Of a stretch of DNA of 32,164 bases, positions 14,383 to 22,807 are shown piece by piece. The position numbers and the translations under genes are program-made. The stretch's first letter is position 1; every line of letters begins with the position of its first letter. Source of the stretch: Ktedonobacterales bacterium (GTDB lineage Bacteria > Chloroflexota > Ktedonobacteria > Ktedonobacterales > JADMIN01); NCBI GenBank assembly GCA_025936795.1, contig JAICSR010000006.1:1-32164 (forward strand), given 5' to 3'. The notes beneath the pieces were generated by a model that ran no database searches, was not told the DNA's origin, and saw only the letters and a list, made by a program, of their open reading frames with translations.

Positions 14383-17300
14383 ATGCGTCTGGAAGCGACG
14401 CGCCAGCAGCAAACCTCGCACAGTGGCGCGTCAGGTAGCGGCGCCCCACGGAGAGGGCGTGACGCTGGTCCCTGGCGCGGGAGCAGGGCAAGCGTCTTCT
14501 CCGCCGTGCGGCTGGCGCTCTTGCGACTGACGCATGGGCGAGCATTGCTCGCGGCGGTGGCGCTGGGTATGCTGGTGGCCGTCACGCTGATCTGCACAGT
14601 GCCACTCTTCAACTCCCTGATCGTCGACACGCAGCTCCAGCAAGATGTCAACACCAACGATCCGGCGGATCGCAATATCCAGGCGATGGTGACGACGGGG
14701 CAGCTCTCGCAGGCGATGCGCACGCAGACCACCAAGCTGATTCCGCAGCTGGGTCAACAGTACCTCGGCGCTTTCACCTCGCCACCCGATACCTACTACT
14801 CCGTCTCCAATGCGATGATTCTGCACAGCGCTGGCGCGAATACCTACGACCCGGTCAAAGGGCCACAGGCGCGCCTCCAGGCGTGGGACTACACCCAGGC
14901 GACGCCGCATATGGACTTTGTGGCGGGGCATGCGCCGCAGAGTACCGCATCGGGCGATACCATTCAGGTGCTCGTGACCAAGGAGATGGCCAACGACGCT
15001 GGGCTAAAGGTGGGTAGCCAGATCGTTCTCTGGCAGTATGGCTTGCACGAGGACCAGATCACCGGGCAAGTGGTCGGCATCTGGCAGCCCAAAGAGGTCA
15101 CCGACCCCTACTGGAACGATGCCCTCTTCAATGCGGGCGGTACCGTGAGCGCGCCGAAGCAGTATCCGGTGCTCATCACCGACGATGACTTCTATCGCAC
15201 GCTCAGCGCCTTCTCTGGCATGGGCGCTACGCAGAACTGGATTTTCCGCACGAACACGACAGCGATCAATGCCGGGAATATGGACGCGGCGGCCACGAAT
15301 ATCAAGCAGTTCCGCTCGCGTCTGAGCGGCGACGCACAGCCAATTAGCGGCGTGACGGGCGTCGGAGCGATCAGCAGCCTCGACAAGATCATCAGCGGGC
15401 TGCAAGGGCAGGAGAACCTGCTGGCGCTGCCACTCTATGTGGTGGTGGCGCAGGTCGTTGGCCTTGCCCTGCTCTTCGTCGTCGCGATGGCGGGCCTGCT
15501 GATCGAGGGGCAGGGGCAGGAGATCGCTACTCTCAAGAGTCGCGGCGCCAGTGGTACGCAACTACTCGGCGTCTTCATCACCCAGGCCGTCCTGCTCGCG
15601 CTGCTCTCGGCGGTCGTCGGCGCCTTCCTCGCCGCCCTGCTGGCGGTCGCGCTGGTCCAGGCGTTTGTTCCCAGCAGCGCGCTGGCCAGCCTGCCGGTCG
15701 GCTCGGTCTATCTGGCGAAGCTGGCCTCGCCGGGCAGCGTAATCGGCCCGGCCCTGCTGGGTGGGCTGCTAGGGGTGGGGGCGATCACGTTCTCGGCTCT
15801 GCAGATGGCGCGCATGGACGTGCTGGCCTTCCGCCGCGAGCAGGGACGCCAGTCGCAGCAACCCTTCTGGGCGCGCTACTACCTCGACCTGATCTTTGCG
15901 GCGCTCTGCCTCGTCGGCTATCTGGAACTGGGGCAATTCGGCGCGACGAGCGTGCGCGCGCAACTGCCCGGCGGCGCGTCGAGTCCGCTGCTGCTCGTCT
16001 CCCCGGCGCTGCTGCTGCTGGCAGGCGCGCTCGTGACGCTGCGGCTGGCGCCGTTGGCGGCGGCGCTGGGCGAGCGCATCGCGGCGCGTGGGCGTGGCTT
16101 CAGCGCGATGCTGGCCTTCGCGCAGGTTGAGCGCACACCAGCGAAGTATCTGCGCATGACGCTGCTGCTGACACTGGCGGTCGGGCTGGGCATCTTCGCC
16201 ATCTCCTATAACGCCTCCTTGCAGCGCAATGTCAGCGACAACGCCAGCTACACGGTTGGCTCCTCACTGCGCCTGACCCAGCACTTTGCCGAGGCGCAGG
16301 GCTTCTCGAACAAGATCGAGAGCGCCTATCAGGCGCAGCCGGGGGTGCGTACGATCTCGCCGGTCTATCGCACCGTCGCCACGACGACTGCGGATCAAGG
16401 CTCATCCGCGCTCAGCATGCTCGTGGTTGACCCTGCCACCTTCACGCAGGTGGTCAATCCTGTCTCATGGCGCTCGGACTACGGCAGCGAGTCGCTGCCA
16501 CAACTGATGCAGGGCATCCAGAGCAACACCTCGGCGCAGTCGGGCGTTGGCACACCGATCTGGGCGATTGTCAGTCAGAGCTTCGCCCAGCAGAATTCGC
16601 TCAGCGTGGGCGCCAAGTTCGCGCTGACCCTGGCCGAGAATACCTTTGGCTCCAATAACTTCGTCGTCGGCGCGATTGTCTCCGACTTTCCCACGCTCTA
16701 CCCGCAGCAATACCCCGATGGCTTTATTGTCGTCGGCCAACAGAGCTTCGATCAGGCGATCAAGGCCGCCAATCCGGGCGCTGGCATTGTGCTGGGGCCA
16801 AATGAGTTCTGGGTGCTGACCGATGGCAATGCCGCGCATGAGGCCGCGTTCACGCACTACGTCGGCGAGCATCCAGAGCTGGACACCGACACGACGCTAA
16901 GCTTGCGCGACACGCTGGCGACGGCGCAAGCCAACCCGGTCGGCTCCGGCATGCGCGGCCTGCTGCTGATTGGCGCGATCATGGCGGCGCTGCTCGCGGT
17001 GCTTGGCGCGATCATCCAGTCGGCGCTCGCCGCGCGCCAGCGCGCGACCCAGTTCGCGGTGCTGCGCACGCTGGGCGTAGGCAATCGCGAATTGACGCAG
17101 ATTCTGCTCAGCGAGCAGAGTGTCGTCTACGTCTTTGGCCTGGTTGGCGGCACGGCGCTGGGCGCGCTGCTGGTGACGGCGACCCTGCCGTTCCTGCAGT
17201 TCAGCGACCGCCCGGTGGACCCAGCGTTGCTTGGCACGCCGCCCTACGTGCTCGTCACCGACCCACGCGCGTTGGGCGTCTTCTATCTGGCGCTGCTGCT

Positions 17301-17385
17301 GGCCTTCGTGGTCGCGCTGCTGATCGCCGCGCGCTATGCCGCGACGGTTGGGCTGGGCCGCGCGCTGCGCCTGGGCGAAGATTAG
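14383..17385 (+). CDS. FtsX/MacB-like ABC transporter permease
   Basis: 1000 residues. ATG 14383 has AAGGAGG (14368-14374) eight bases upstream, so the open frame before it is not coding. One TM lies at about residues 50-75 (ALLAAVALGMLVAVTLICTV), then a MacB-like extracytoplasmic domain. An FtsX TM bundle follows (VVVAQVVGLALLFVVAMAGL, then QEIATLKSRGASGTQLLGVF and FITQAVLLALLSAVVGAFLA). A second TM group and second extracytoplasmic domain come next, and a final FtsX bundle contains QFAVLRTLGVGNRELTQILL. The LKSRGAS and LRTLGVG loops are the usual coupling regions that meet the ATPase. Such permeases move lipids, lipoproteins or peptides, or transmit mechanical force; the cargo here is not known. 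The ATPase and a lipoprotein follow, and with them probably form one system. Confidence 0.88.
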   Translation: MRLEATRQQQTSHSGASGSGAPRRGRDAGPWRGSRASVFSAVRLALLRLTHGRALLAAVALGMLVAVTLICTVPLFNSLIVDTQLQQDVNTNDPADRNIQAMVTTGQLSQAMRTQTTKLIPQLGQQYLGAFTSPPDTYYSVSNAMILHSAGANTYDPVKGPQARLQAWDYTQATPHMDFVAGHAPQSTASGDTIQVLVTKEMANDAGLKVGSQIVLWQYGLHEDQITGQVVGIWQPKEVTDPYWNDALFNAGGTVSAPKQYPVLITDDDFYRTLSAFSGMGATQNWIFRTNTTAINAGNMDAAATNIKQFRSRLSGDAQPISGVTGVGAISSLDKIISGLQGQENLLALPLYVVVAQVVGLALLFVVAMAGLLIEGQGQEIATLKSRGASGTQLLGVFITQAVLLALLSAVVGAFLAALLAVALVQAFVPSSALASLPVGSVYLAKLASPGSVIGPALLGGLLGVGAITFSALQMARMDVLAFRREQGRQSQQPFWARYYLDLIFAALCLVGYLELGQFGATSVRAQLPGGASSPLLLVSPALLLLAGALVTLRLAPLAAALGERIAARGRGFSAMLAFAQVERTPAKYLRMTLLLTLAVGLGIFAISYNASLQRNVSDNASYTVGSSLRLTQHFAEAQGFSNKIESAYQAQPGVRTISPVYRTVATTTADQGSSALSMLVVDPATFTQVVNPVSWRSDYGSESLPQLMQGIQSNTSAQSGVGTPIWAIVSQSFAQQNSLSVGAKFALTLAENTFGSNNFVVGAIVSDFPTLYPQQYPDGFIVVGQQSFDQAIKAANPGAGIVLGPNEFWVLTDGNAAHEAAFTHYVGEHPELDTDTTLSLRDTLATAQANPVGSGMRGLLLIGAIMAALLAVLGAIIQSALAARQRATQFAVLRTLGVGNRELTQILLSEQSVVYVFGLVGGTALGALLVTATLPFLQFSDRPVDPALLGTPPYVLVTDPRALGVFYLALLLAFVVALLIAARYAATVGLGRALRLGED

Positions 17386-17403
17386 CGTTGCAGCGCAGTG
17401 GAA

Positions 17404-17440
17404 AGCCCCTCTCCTGGTGGGAGAGGGGTTGGGGTGAGGG
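17404..17440. repeat. Family C hairpin repeat, between permease and ATPase genes
   Basis: CCCCTCTCC (17406-17414) pairs with GGAGAGGGG (17420-17428), followed by TTGGGGTGAGGG. The same core and flank recur, in either orientation, at 23698, 29708 and 32133. It sits inside what should be one operon, so it may reduce read-through from permease to ATPase. Confidence 0.75.
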
Positions 17441-17497
17441 TTGAGCCAGTACACGCATTGGCGAGCGATACGGCGAACACAGAGAGGATCGAGCCCA

Positions 17498-18397
17498 GTG
17501 GCGGAAGTCTTAGTTGAGAGCCATAACCTTGTCAAGATCTACCGCAGCCACGATCTGGAGGTCGTCGCGCTGCAAGGGCTGGACCTGCGCGTGCCACAGG
17601 GCGAGATGCTGGCGCTGGTCGGGCCATCGGGCGCGGGAAAGAGCACGCTGCTCAACATCCTCGGCGGCCTGGATGATCCCAGCGCGGGACGCTGCGAGGT
17701 GGCAGGCGTGGACCTCACCCATCTAAGCCGACGCGAGCGGCTACTTTATCGGCGGCGCATCGTCGGCCATGTGTGGCAGCAGACCAGTCGCAATCTGCTC
17801 AGCGACCTGACACTGCTCGACAACGTGATGACGCCGATGCTGCTGGCGGGCTATCCTGCGGGCAAGCGGCGCGCCCGCGCGACCGAACTGCTGCGGCTGG
17901 TGGGGCTGGGTGACCGGCTCGATCACAAGCCAGAGCGGCTCTCCGGCGGCGAGCAGCAGCGTGGCGCGCTGGCGGTGGCGCTGGCGAATGAGCCGCCACT
18001 GCTGCTCGCCGATGAGCCAACCGGCGAGTTGGATAGCGCCACGGCGGCGGAGGCGCTGAGTCTCTTGCGCAGCCTGAACGCGGAGCTAGGGCTGACAACC
18101 ATCGTCGTCACGCACGACCCACATGTCGCAGAGGCGATGGACCGCTCGGTGGCGATTCGCGATGGACGCACCAGCACAGAAGTCGTGCATGACGAGGCGG
18201 CGGAGGAGACGGTCATCATTGACGGCGTCGGGCGCTTGCAGATTCCACGGCCCGCCCTCGACGCAATCAACTTCGGTGGACGCGCACGCGTGCATCTGGC
18301 GGGCGATCATGTCGAACTCTGGCCCGCGAATACCTTCAACGAGCGCGCCGCCGAGACGCGCGGAACGAGCGGAACGAGCGAGCAGCGCCGCAACTAA
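17498..18397 (+). CDS. ABC transporter ATPase (LolD/MacB type) with AbrB-like C-terminal tail
   Basis: 299 residues from GTG 17498, which has GAGAGG ten bases upstream. It carries Walker A GPSGAGKST (42-50), a Q-loop (HVWQQTSRN, 91-99), signature LSGGEQQR (148-155), Walker B LLLADEP (168-174) with TGELD, and switch His in VTHD (H206). This is the LolD/MacB/FtsE type that partners FtsX-like permeases, which matches the gene before it. Residues about 239-277 add a tail, GVGRLQIPRPALDAI then ARVHLAGDHVELWP, with the swapped-hairpin pattern of SpoVT/AbrB domains (G-R-x-x-I-P start, then V-x-L-x-G-D-x-V-x-L). The tail could dimerise or sense something; its role is unknown. The last 20 residues are Thr/Ser/Arg-rich. 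Confidence 0.9.
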   Translation: MAEVLVESHNLVKIYRSHDLEVVALQGLDLRVPQGEMLALVGPSGAGKSTLLNILGGLDDPSAGRCEVAGVDLTHLSRRERLLYRRRIVGHVWQQTSRNLLSDLTLLDNVMTPMLLAGYPAGKRRARATELLRLVGLGDRLDHKPERLSGGEQQRGALAVALANEPPLLLADEPTGELDSATAAEALSLLRSLNAELGLTTIVVTHDPHVAEAMDRSVAIRDGRTSTEVVHDEAAEETVIIDGVGRLQIPRPALDAINFGGRARVHLAGDHVELWPANTFNERAAETRGTSGTSEQRRN

Positions 18398-18604
18398 CGC
18401 TCCCTTGGCGTTCGCTGAGCCACCTGCCGAGGGAATTGACGAGGCCGGTCAACTGTGGCATTGTCGTAGTGACAGGGACCACGCGCTGTGCCGTGCGCTG
18501 TGCGCGGCGGTCTCCCTAGGTTCGTAGCGCCGCGTCCACTACCACATTCCGGCGCTGCTCACATGTCCTACGGCAGCCACTCGCTCAAAAGACAGGCCTC
18601 ATTC

Positions 18605-19414
18605 ATGCGACATCGCTCTGTTCCGCTTCCGCACGCGCTCGCTGTACTCTCGTTCTTCGCGTTGCTCGCCATCGCGCTCTCTGGCTGTGGCGCGCTCCAG
18701 GCCATCGGCTCCTCGAACACCAACTATTTCCCAACCAATCTGCCGCGCTCGACGCCCAGCGCCCAGACATTTCAAGGCTGCCCACCGCAGGGGCAGGGCG
18801 GCGATCCGGCGCTCAACACCCTCTACAATCGCCAGGATGACTCGCCTCCCAACGGCTACCGCGTGACCGACATCAGCACGGTGATGGCGTTGCCCACCAC
18901 GCCGCAGGTCGAGGGCCACGACCGCAGCGCGTGGTCGAGCGCCAACGCCAAGCGCGTCGCGCTCTATGAGGGCGCAGGCGTGCGCATCACTGGCTGGGTG
19001 GTGGCTGTGCGCAAGGGCGGACCGACCGCCGCCAACTGCGACTCAGACACCAATCGCGACTGGTATCTGTGGATCGGGACAGGCGCGGGCGATGCGCTGA
19101 GCACGACGATGGTGGTCACGGTGACACCACCCATCCAGAAGACGCGCCCCGGCTGGACGGACTACACGATGCGTCGGCTGGTGGGGCAGGTTGTGCGCGT
19201 GAGCGGCTGGCTGGTCTATGACCAGGAGCCGCCGCCATTCGTCGGCCCTAACCGCACGACCGCCTGGGAAATTCAGCCCGTCATGCACCTGGAGACGTTG
19301 TATCAGAACCAGTGGATCAATCTCGATCTGATCCCCTATGGCTCGCGGGTCACTGGCACACCCTCCGCCGCCACGCCCGCGACCAGCCCTGCGACCAGCA
19401 CGCCCGGCGTGTGA
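18605..19414 (+). CDS. Lipoprotein with OB-fold-like domain
   Basis: 269 residues from ATG 18605. A classic signal peptide (basic head, hydrophobic core, lipobox IALSGC with the modified Cys at about 28) predicts attachment to the outer face of the membrane. Residues about 118-235 form beta-rich blocks GAGVRITGWVVAVRKGG, RDWYLWIGTG and VGQVVRVSGWLVYDQEPPPF, then TAWEIQPVMHLE. This pattern resembles OB-fold-like domains ending in a WEIHPV-type motif, found in several bacterial lipoproteins. Internal Cys in GGPTAANCDSD may be conserved. The tail is Thr/Ala/Pro-rich. It follows the ABC transporter genes by 207 bases and may be its extracytoplasmic partner; that is inference. ATG 18563 is in frame but would spoil the signal peptide. 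Confidence 0.82.
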   Translation: MRHRSVPLPHALAVLSFFALLAIALSGCGALQAIGSSNTNYFPTNLPRSTPSAQTFQGCPPQGQGGDPALNTLYNRQDDSPPNGYRVTDISTVMALPTTPQVEGHDRSAWSSANAKRVALYEGAGVRITGWVVAVRKGGPTAANCDSDTNRDWYLWIGTGAGDALSTTMVVTVTPPIQKTRPGWTDYTMRRLVGQVVRVSGWLVYDQEPPPFVGPNRTTAWEIQPVMHLETLYQNQWINLDLIPYGSRVTGTPSAATPATSPATSTPGV

Positions 19415-19449
19415 GCATCGGCAGCGGACGTGAACGTCAGCCATACACA

Positions 19450-19478
19450 CAAAAGCGGCAGCCCTTGTGGCTGCCGCT
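19450..19478 (-). terminator. Terminator after tRNA-Phe
   Basis: A perfect 10-bp stem (AGCGGCAGCC with GGCTGCCGCT, 5-base loop, 19454-19478) with TTTTGTG following on the minus strand. On the plus strand the same hairpin lies 40 bases after the lipoprotein stop but has no U run. Confidence 0.85.
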
Positions 19479-19484
19479 ATGAGA

Positions 19485-19560
19485 TGGTGCCAAGGGGCGG
19501 GATCGAACCGCCGACGCCAGCATTTTCAGTGCTGTGCTCTACCGACTGAGCTACCTTGGC
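19485..19560 (-). tRNA. tRNA-Phe (GAA)
   Basis: The minus strand folds into a 76-base cloverleaf. The acceptor arms GCCAAGG and CCTTGGC pair fully, followed by ACCA, so the CCA end is encoded. D-arm bases GCTC and GAGC, anticodon stem CAGCA/TGCTG with loop CTGAAAA giving anticodon GAA, and a T-arm with GGTTCGATCC are all present. Confidence 0.95.
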
Positions 19561-19588
19561 GTGCGCTGACGCAGGGTCAGCGGGTGTT

Positions 19589-19618
19589 AGTGTACCATTG
19601 GGCGAGCGGCGCTGTCAA
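19589..19618 (-). promoter_or_regulatory. Promoter of tRNA-Phe
   Basis: On the minus strand TTGACA (19613-19618), an 18-base spacer and TACACT (19589-19594) lie about 29 bases before the mature tRNA start. The sequence between folds as GCTGACC-CTGC-GTCAGC (19563-19580), which may mark the 5' leader. Confidence 0.75.
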
Positions 19619-19668
19619 CGAGGATTTTTGGCTGGGGTTCTACCAAAAGCCGGAGGCTAGCAGCGGGG

Positions 19669-19792
19669 CCAGCGGTTAAAACCGCGCCTGAAGGGCCTCC
19701 AGCCCACGAGGTCCGCCTCCGCGGACCCCCATCCGGATCCGGGGTCTGGTGGTGGCCCGCAGGCCACCTTCAGGCGCGGTTTCAACCGCTGG
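19669..19792. repeat. Family A palindromic intergenic repeat, copy 2
   Basis: A 124-bp element with 26-bp terminal inverted repeats differing at one base (left end CCAGCGGTTAAAACCGCGCC at 19669, right end GGCGCGGTTTCAACCGCTGG at 19792), each continuing into CTGAAGG. The centre holds GGTCCGCCTCCGCGGACC and ATCCGGATCCGG palindromes. It ends 9 bases before the stop of the TPR protein gene. Confidence 0.85.
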
Positions 19793-19800
19793 CTGCCCTA

Positions 19801-21012
19801 TTATAGCGTTTGGCTGATGAAGAAACGCCACATCCAGAGCAGCAGCAGCGCCAGGGTCGCGCCCAGCGTGATGGCCTGCGTGGTGAGCGCCGCCAGGCTC
19901 GATTGATAGGTGGGGCTGGGGTGGGCTGCCAGGCGTAGCGACCCCAGCAGCAGATGCAGCGCCTCATCTTCGGGGGCGAGGTCGCTCATGCGCTGTATCC
20001 CTGCCACGCTCTGCGAGACCAGCGGGGCAATGTCTGGCGTCGCACGCAGCGCCGGGAGGACTCCGGGCTGAGTCAGATACCAGGTGGTGTAGGCCGGGTT
20101 GATCGCATGGGCGCGTGTGACCAACTCTGCGGCTTGCGTTATATCAGCGGTTGAGGCGGCGGATTCGAGCAGGTAGATGGCGACCAGCGCTGGCTCAGGG
20201 GTGGTGACGCGCCGCAGACGAGTCAGCGTGGCGCCAAGCTGGCGGGTGAGACCGAGCGCGCGCAGAGCGCGGCAGAGCGCGCTCAGGCAGGCGGCGTGAT
20301 GCTCGCGGCGCACGTATGGTGCGAGCGCCTGAATATCAGACAGGCTCACCCGCGCCAGCGCCTCGGCCTCTGCGGGCAGGCCGCGCGCCAGCATCGCCTC
20401 GGCCAGCGTCGCATTGGCCCGCACCGAGCGCTCGGAGGTCAGATGACTCGCTAGACGCGCGGCTTCGATGGCCAGCTCGTAGCGGTTGAGCCGCACGAGC
20501 GCGACAGAGCAGTTGGCGATGGTCTGTGGATCGGGCGAGGCCTCCATCGCCACAATCGCGGCTGCCAGCGCCTCGTCGTAGCGCCCCAGCCCCAGCAGCG
20601 CCGTCACCCGGCGATTGAGCCAGACGAGCCGCCGCCGCCCAACCCAGGCGCCCGTCCCCGTGACCGCCAGCGATTGATCGCACATCGCCAGCGCCTCGGC
20701 GTAGCGCCCGCGCTGCGCCAGCGTGTCGGCGCGTGCGGCGGGCGAGAGCCAGCGCGCCACCCGCAGCAATGCCAGCCACAACGCGACGCCCAGCAGCGGC
20801 GCGCCACTCAGCGGCGTATCGAGCGCGATGGAGATGAGTATCGGCGCCAACGCCAGCCCCACCCAGGAGAGCGCCGCCACTCTGGTGAAGAGGCCGCTGC
20901 CATCAGTCACGACGAGGCGTGTGACAGGCGCAGTGACACGCAGCGTGCGGCCGCCGATGGGCGTGACGCCTGCATCTGCGCGCTCCGCATTCCCCTCGAA
21001 TGGACGAGCCAT
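19801..21012 (-). CDS. TPR-type membrane protein
   Basis: 403 residues. ATG 21012 has GGAGG nine bases upstream on the minus strand. Two membrane segments near the start (about 48-65 and 70-88) are followed by about 270 residues of helical repeats (AEALAMCDQSLAVTGTGAW, RYDEALAAAIVAMEASPDPQ, NRYELAIEAARLASHLTSE) and a last membrane segment at the C-terminus (TLALLLLWMWRFFISQTL). The repeats match the TPR pattern loosely. The soluble part presumably scaffolds other proteins at the membrane. It lies 42 bases after the GT87 gene on the same strand and could be expressed with it. Confidence 0.78.
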   Translation of the reverse strand: MARPFEGNAERADAGVTPIGGRTLRVTAPVTRLVVTDGSGLFTRVAALSWVGLALAPILISIALDTPLSGAPLLGVALWLALLRVARWLSPAARADTLAQRGRYAEALAMCDQSLAVTGTGAWVGRRRLVWLNRRVTALLGLGRYDEALAAAIVAMEASPDPQTIANCSVALVRLNRYELAIEAARLASHLTSERSVRANATLAEAMLARGLPAEAEALARVSLSDIQALAPYVRREHHAACLSALCRALRALGLTRQLGATLTRLRRVTTPEPALVAIYLLESAASTADITQAAELVTRAHAINPAYTTWYLTQPGVLPALRATPDIAPLVSQSVAGIQRMSDLAPEDEALHLLLGSLRLAAHPSPTYQSSLAALTTQAITLGATLALLLLWMWRFFISQTL

Positions 21013-21053
21013 CGGCGCCAGCCTCCAATTGTTAGACGCGGTTTAGACGTGGT

Positions 21054-22430
21054 TTAGACGTGGTCTTGCGCGGCCATCTGCTCCAGCGCCTCAGGCGCAG
21101 CTGCGGGCGGCGTTGCGACCGACCGGCGTGAGCGTAGCGGCCCAGCGCTCAGGATAGCGCGCAATGTGAAAGAGAGCAAGAGGATATTGCGAATCGCCAC
21201 GACTGGCATAAAGGCCCAGTCATACGTCACCGTCTGGATGGGGTTGCGCAAGCCGTAGAGATACGGGAAGATCAGCGTGGTCAGCGCGCAGATCAGCAGC
21301 CAGAGGCCATCGAAGCCAAAGACCTCGGCGACGAAGGGCGTGATCCAGATGAGGTACTGCGGGCTGAAAATCTTGTTGGCGACGACCACCACCCCCAGCA
21401 CGGCCAGGAAGGCCTGCGCCAGGCTCAGCCGTCCCCGCGCGAACCGCCAGTAGGCCCAGAGGCAGCCCACCGCGAGCGCCAGCGTGGAGAGCGGCTTGAG
21501 CGCGACATCGAGCGGACCGACGTAGTTGAGCGAGACGAACGAGAAGTCCGGATGGGCGGGTATGCCGACGATGGAGCCAAGCCAGAGCAGTGTCGCCGGG
21601 GTAGATTCGACCTGCAACGGGCGCGCGCCAGCATAGGTGAACTCGGCCAGCGCGCCAGAGGGGTTGAGCACGAAGGCGAGCGCGAATCCCAGACCGACCG
21701 CGCCGAGGAACAGCGCCGCGCCCTCGGCTGTGCGCCAGGTAGCCGGGGAGCGCAGCCAGCCGAACCAGCTACGCGCCCTGCGCAGCTGCGCCGCGCCTGC
21801 CGCCGAATGCGCCGATTGCGCCACGCCTTCCACTGGCTGCGCCGTAGCATGCAGCGTCTGCCACTGCGCGATCAGCGGCAGCGGCGCGAGGAAAATGGGG
21901 TAGAGCTTGAGCAGCACACCCAGCGCCAGCAGCAGATAGGCGCCTGCGAAGTGGCGGCGCTGCGTGGCCCAGAGCGCCACCAGCGTGACGAGCGCGGGGA
22001 AGATGTCGAAGCGGGCGACGAGTGTGGCAGCCGCGCCAATGATGAGGTAGACGGCGTAGGCGATGGCGCGCTTGCGGTCGGAGAAGCGCAGGTAGCCCAG
22101 GTAGCCCAGAATCACGGCGGCGGCGGCCCACCAGCTAAAGACCGACTCAAACGCGGGCAACGGCGGCAGCAGCGTCAGCGAGAACGGCAGAATCGCCAGC
22201 GGTGGATACTCCGTCGGCAGCGCGGTGAAGATCGGGTGGCCCGTCCAGAAGTTCAGCGCATAGGTGTGATACTCGACGACATCGCCATTGGGCAGGCGCG
22301 CGGTCGCGACGACGGCGCTGCGCATCGCCACCAGCGCCAGCGCCAGCAGACCAACCTCCGCGAGACGGGCGAGCCAGCGAAGCCAGTGGATGCGGCCCAG
22401 GTGGTGTGGCGCTCCCTCGCTCGCTCGCAT
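21054..22430 (-). CDS. GT87-like polytopic mannosyltransferase
   Basis: 458 residues with about ten hydrophobic segments. ATG 22430 has AGGAG six bases upstream; a GTG at 22445 would add five residues. Early loops contain DVVEYHTYALNFWTGHPIFT and TEYPPLAILPFSLTLLPPL, and later FSPQYLIWITPF, patterns found in GT87 (DUF2029) and MptB-like alpha-mannosyltransferases that take polyprenyl-phosphate sugars. The acidic residue of NGDVVEYH is a candidate for the catalytic position. A polar insert of about 35 residues (Gln/Ala-rich) lies near residue 205-235, in a loop. The sugar donor and acceptor are not known. The gene ends in a triplicated 11-base direct repeat (21031-21062). Confidence 0.83.
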   Translation of the reverse strand: MRASEGAPHHLGRIHWLRWLARLAEVGLLALALVAMRSAVVATARLPNGDVVEYHTYALNFWTGHPIFTALPTEYPPLAILPFSLTLLPPLPAFESVFSWWAAAAVILGYLGYLRFSDRKRAIAYAVYLIIGAAATLVARFDIFPALVTLVALWATQRRHFAGAYLLLALGVLLKLYPIFLAPLPLIAQWQTLHATAQPVEGVAQSAHSAAGAAQLRRARSWFGWLRSPATWRTAEGAALFLGAVGLGFALAFVLNPSGALAEFTYAGARPLQVESTPATLLWLGSIVGIPAHPDFSFVSLNYVGPLDVALKPLSTLALAVGCLWAYWRFARGRLSLAQAFLAVLGVVVVANKIFSPQYLIWITPFVAEVFGFDGLWLLICALTTLIFPYLYGLRNPIQTVTYDWAFMPVVAIRNILLLSFTLRAILSAGPLRSRRSVATPPAAAPEALEQMAAQDHV

Positions 22431-22586
22431 CTCACGCTCCTGCACTGCCGCTGGCCCGCTAGCCTGCCACGCATGGCGCCATCAGCGCGCCGCTTCTCGA
22501 CCTCGTGTCAGTGTATCACGGCGGCCCAGGCGCGATAAGCCGCTGCGCTGGCGGATGGCTGCCAGTAGGGGGCAGGGCAGGGGCAG

Positions 22587-22725
22587 CCAGCGAATGAATT
22601 CGCGCCTGAAGGGCCTTGCGGCCCACAAGACCCGCCTACGCGGGTCCGAAGACTCCGGACGTGGACCTGCGCAGGCAGGTCTTGTGGCGACCGCAGTCGC
22701 CTTCAGGCGTGGTTTTAACGGCTGG
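22587..22725. repeat. Family A palindromic intergenic repeat, copy 3
   Basis: A 139-bp element between the GT87 gene and the TIM-barrel gene. Left end CCAGCGAATGAATTCGCGCC followed by TGAAGG; right end CCTTCAGGCGTGGTTTTAAC then GGCTGG. Inside, GCCCACAAGACC pairs with GGTCTTGTGGC and CCTGCGCAGG is palindromic. The left arm has drifted at AATGAATT. Confidence 0.78.
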
Positions 22726-22807
22726 CCCCGCTGACCCGCTGCGGCTGAGGCCAGCCCACACGCCGCTACGCTTGACGCAAGCGGCGCGCTGGACGTAGGC
22801 TCATGGT

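Noticed and set aside
17404-17440. Rho-independent terminator after the permease
   Set aside because: The hairpin is strong, but it has no U run, belongs to the dispersed family C, and separates two genes expected to work together.
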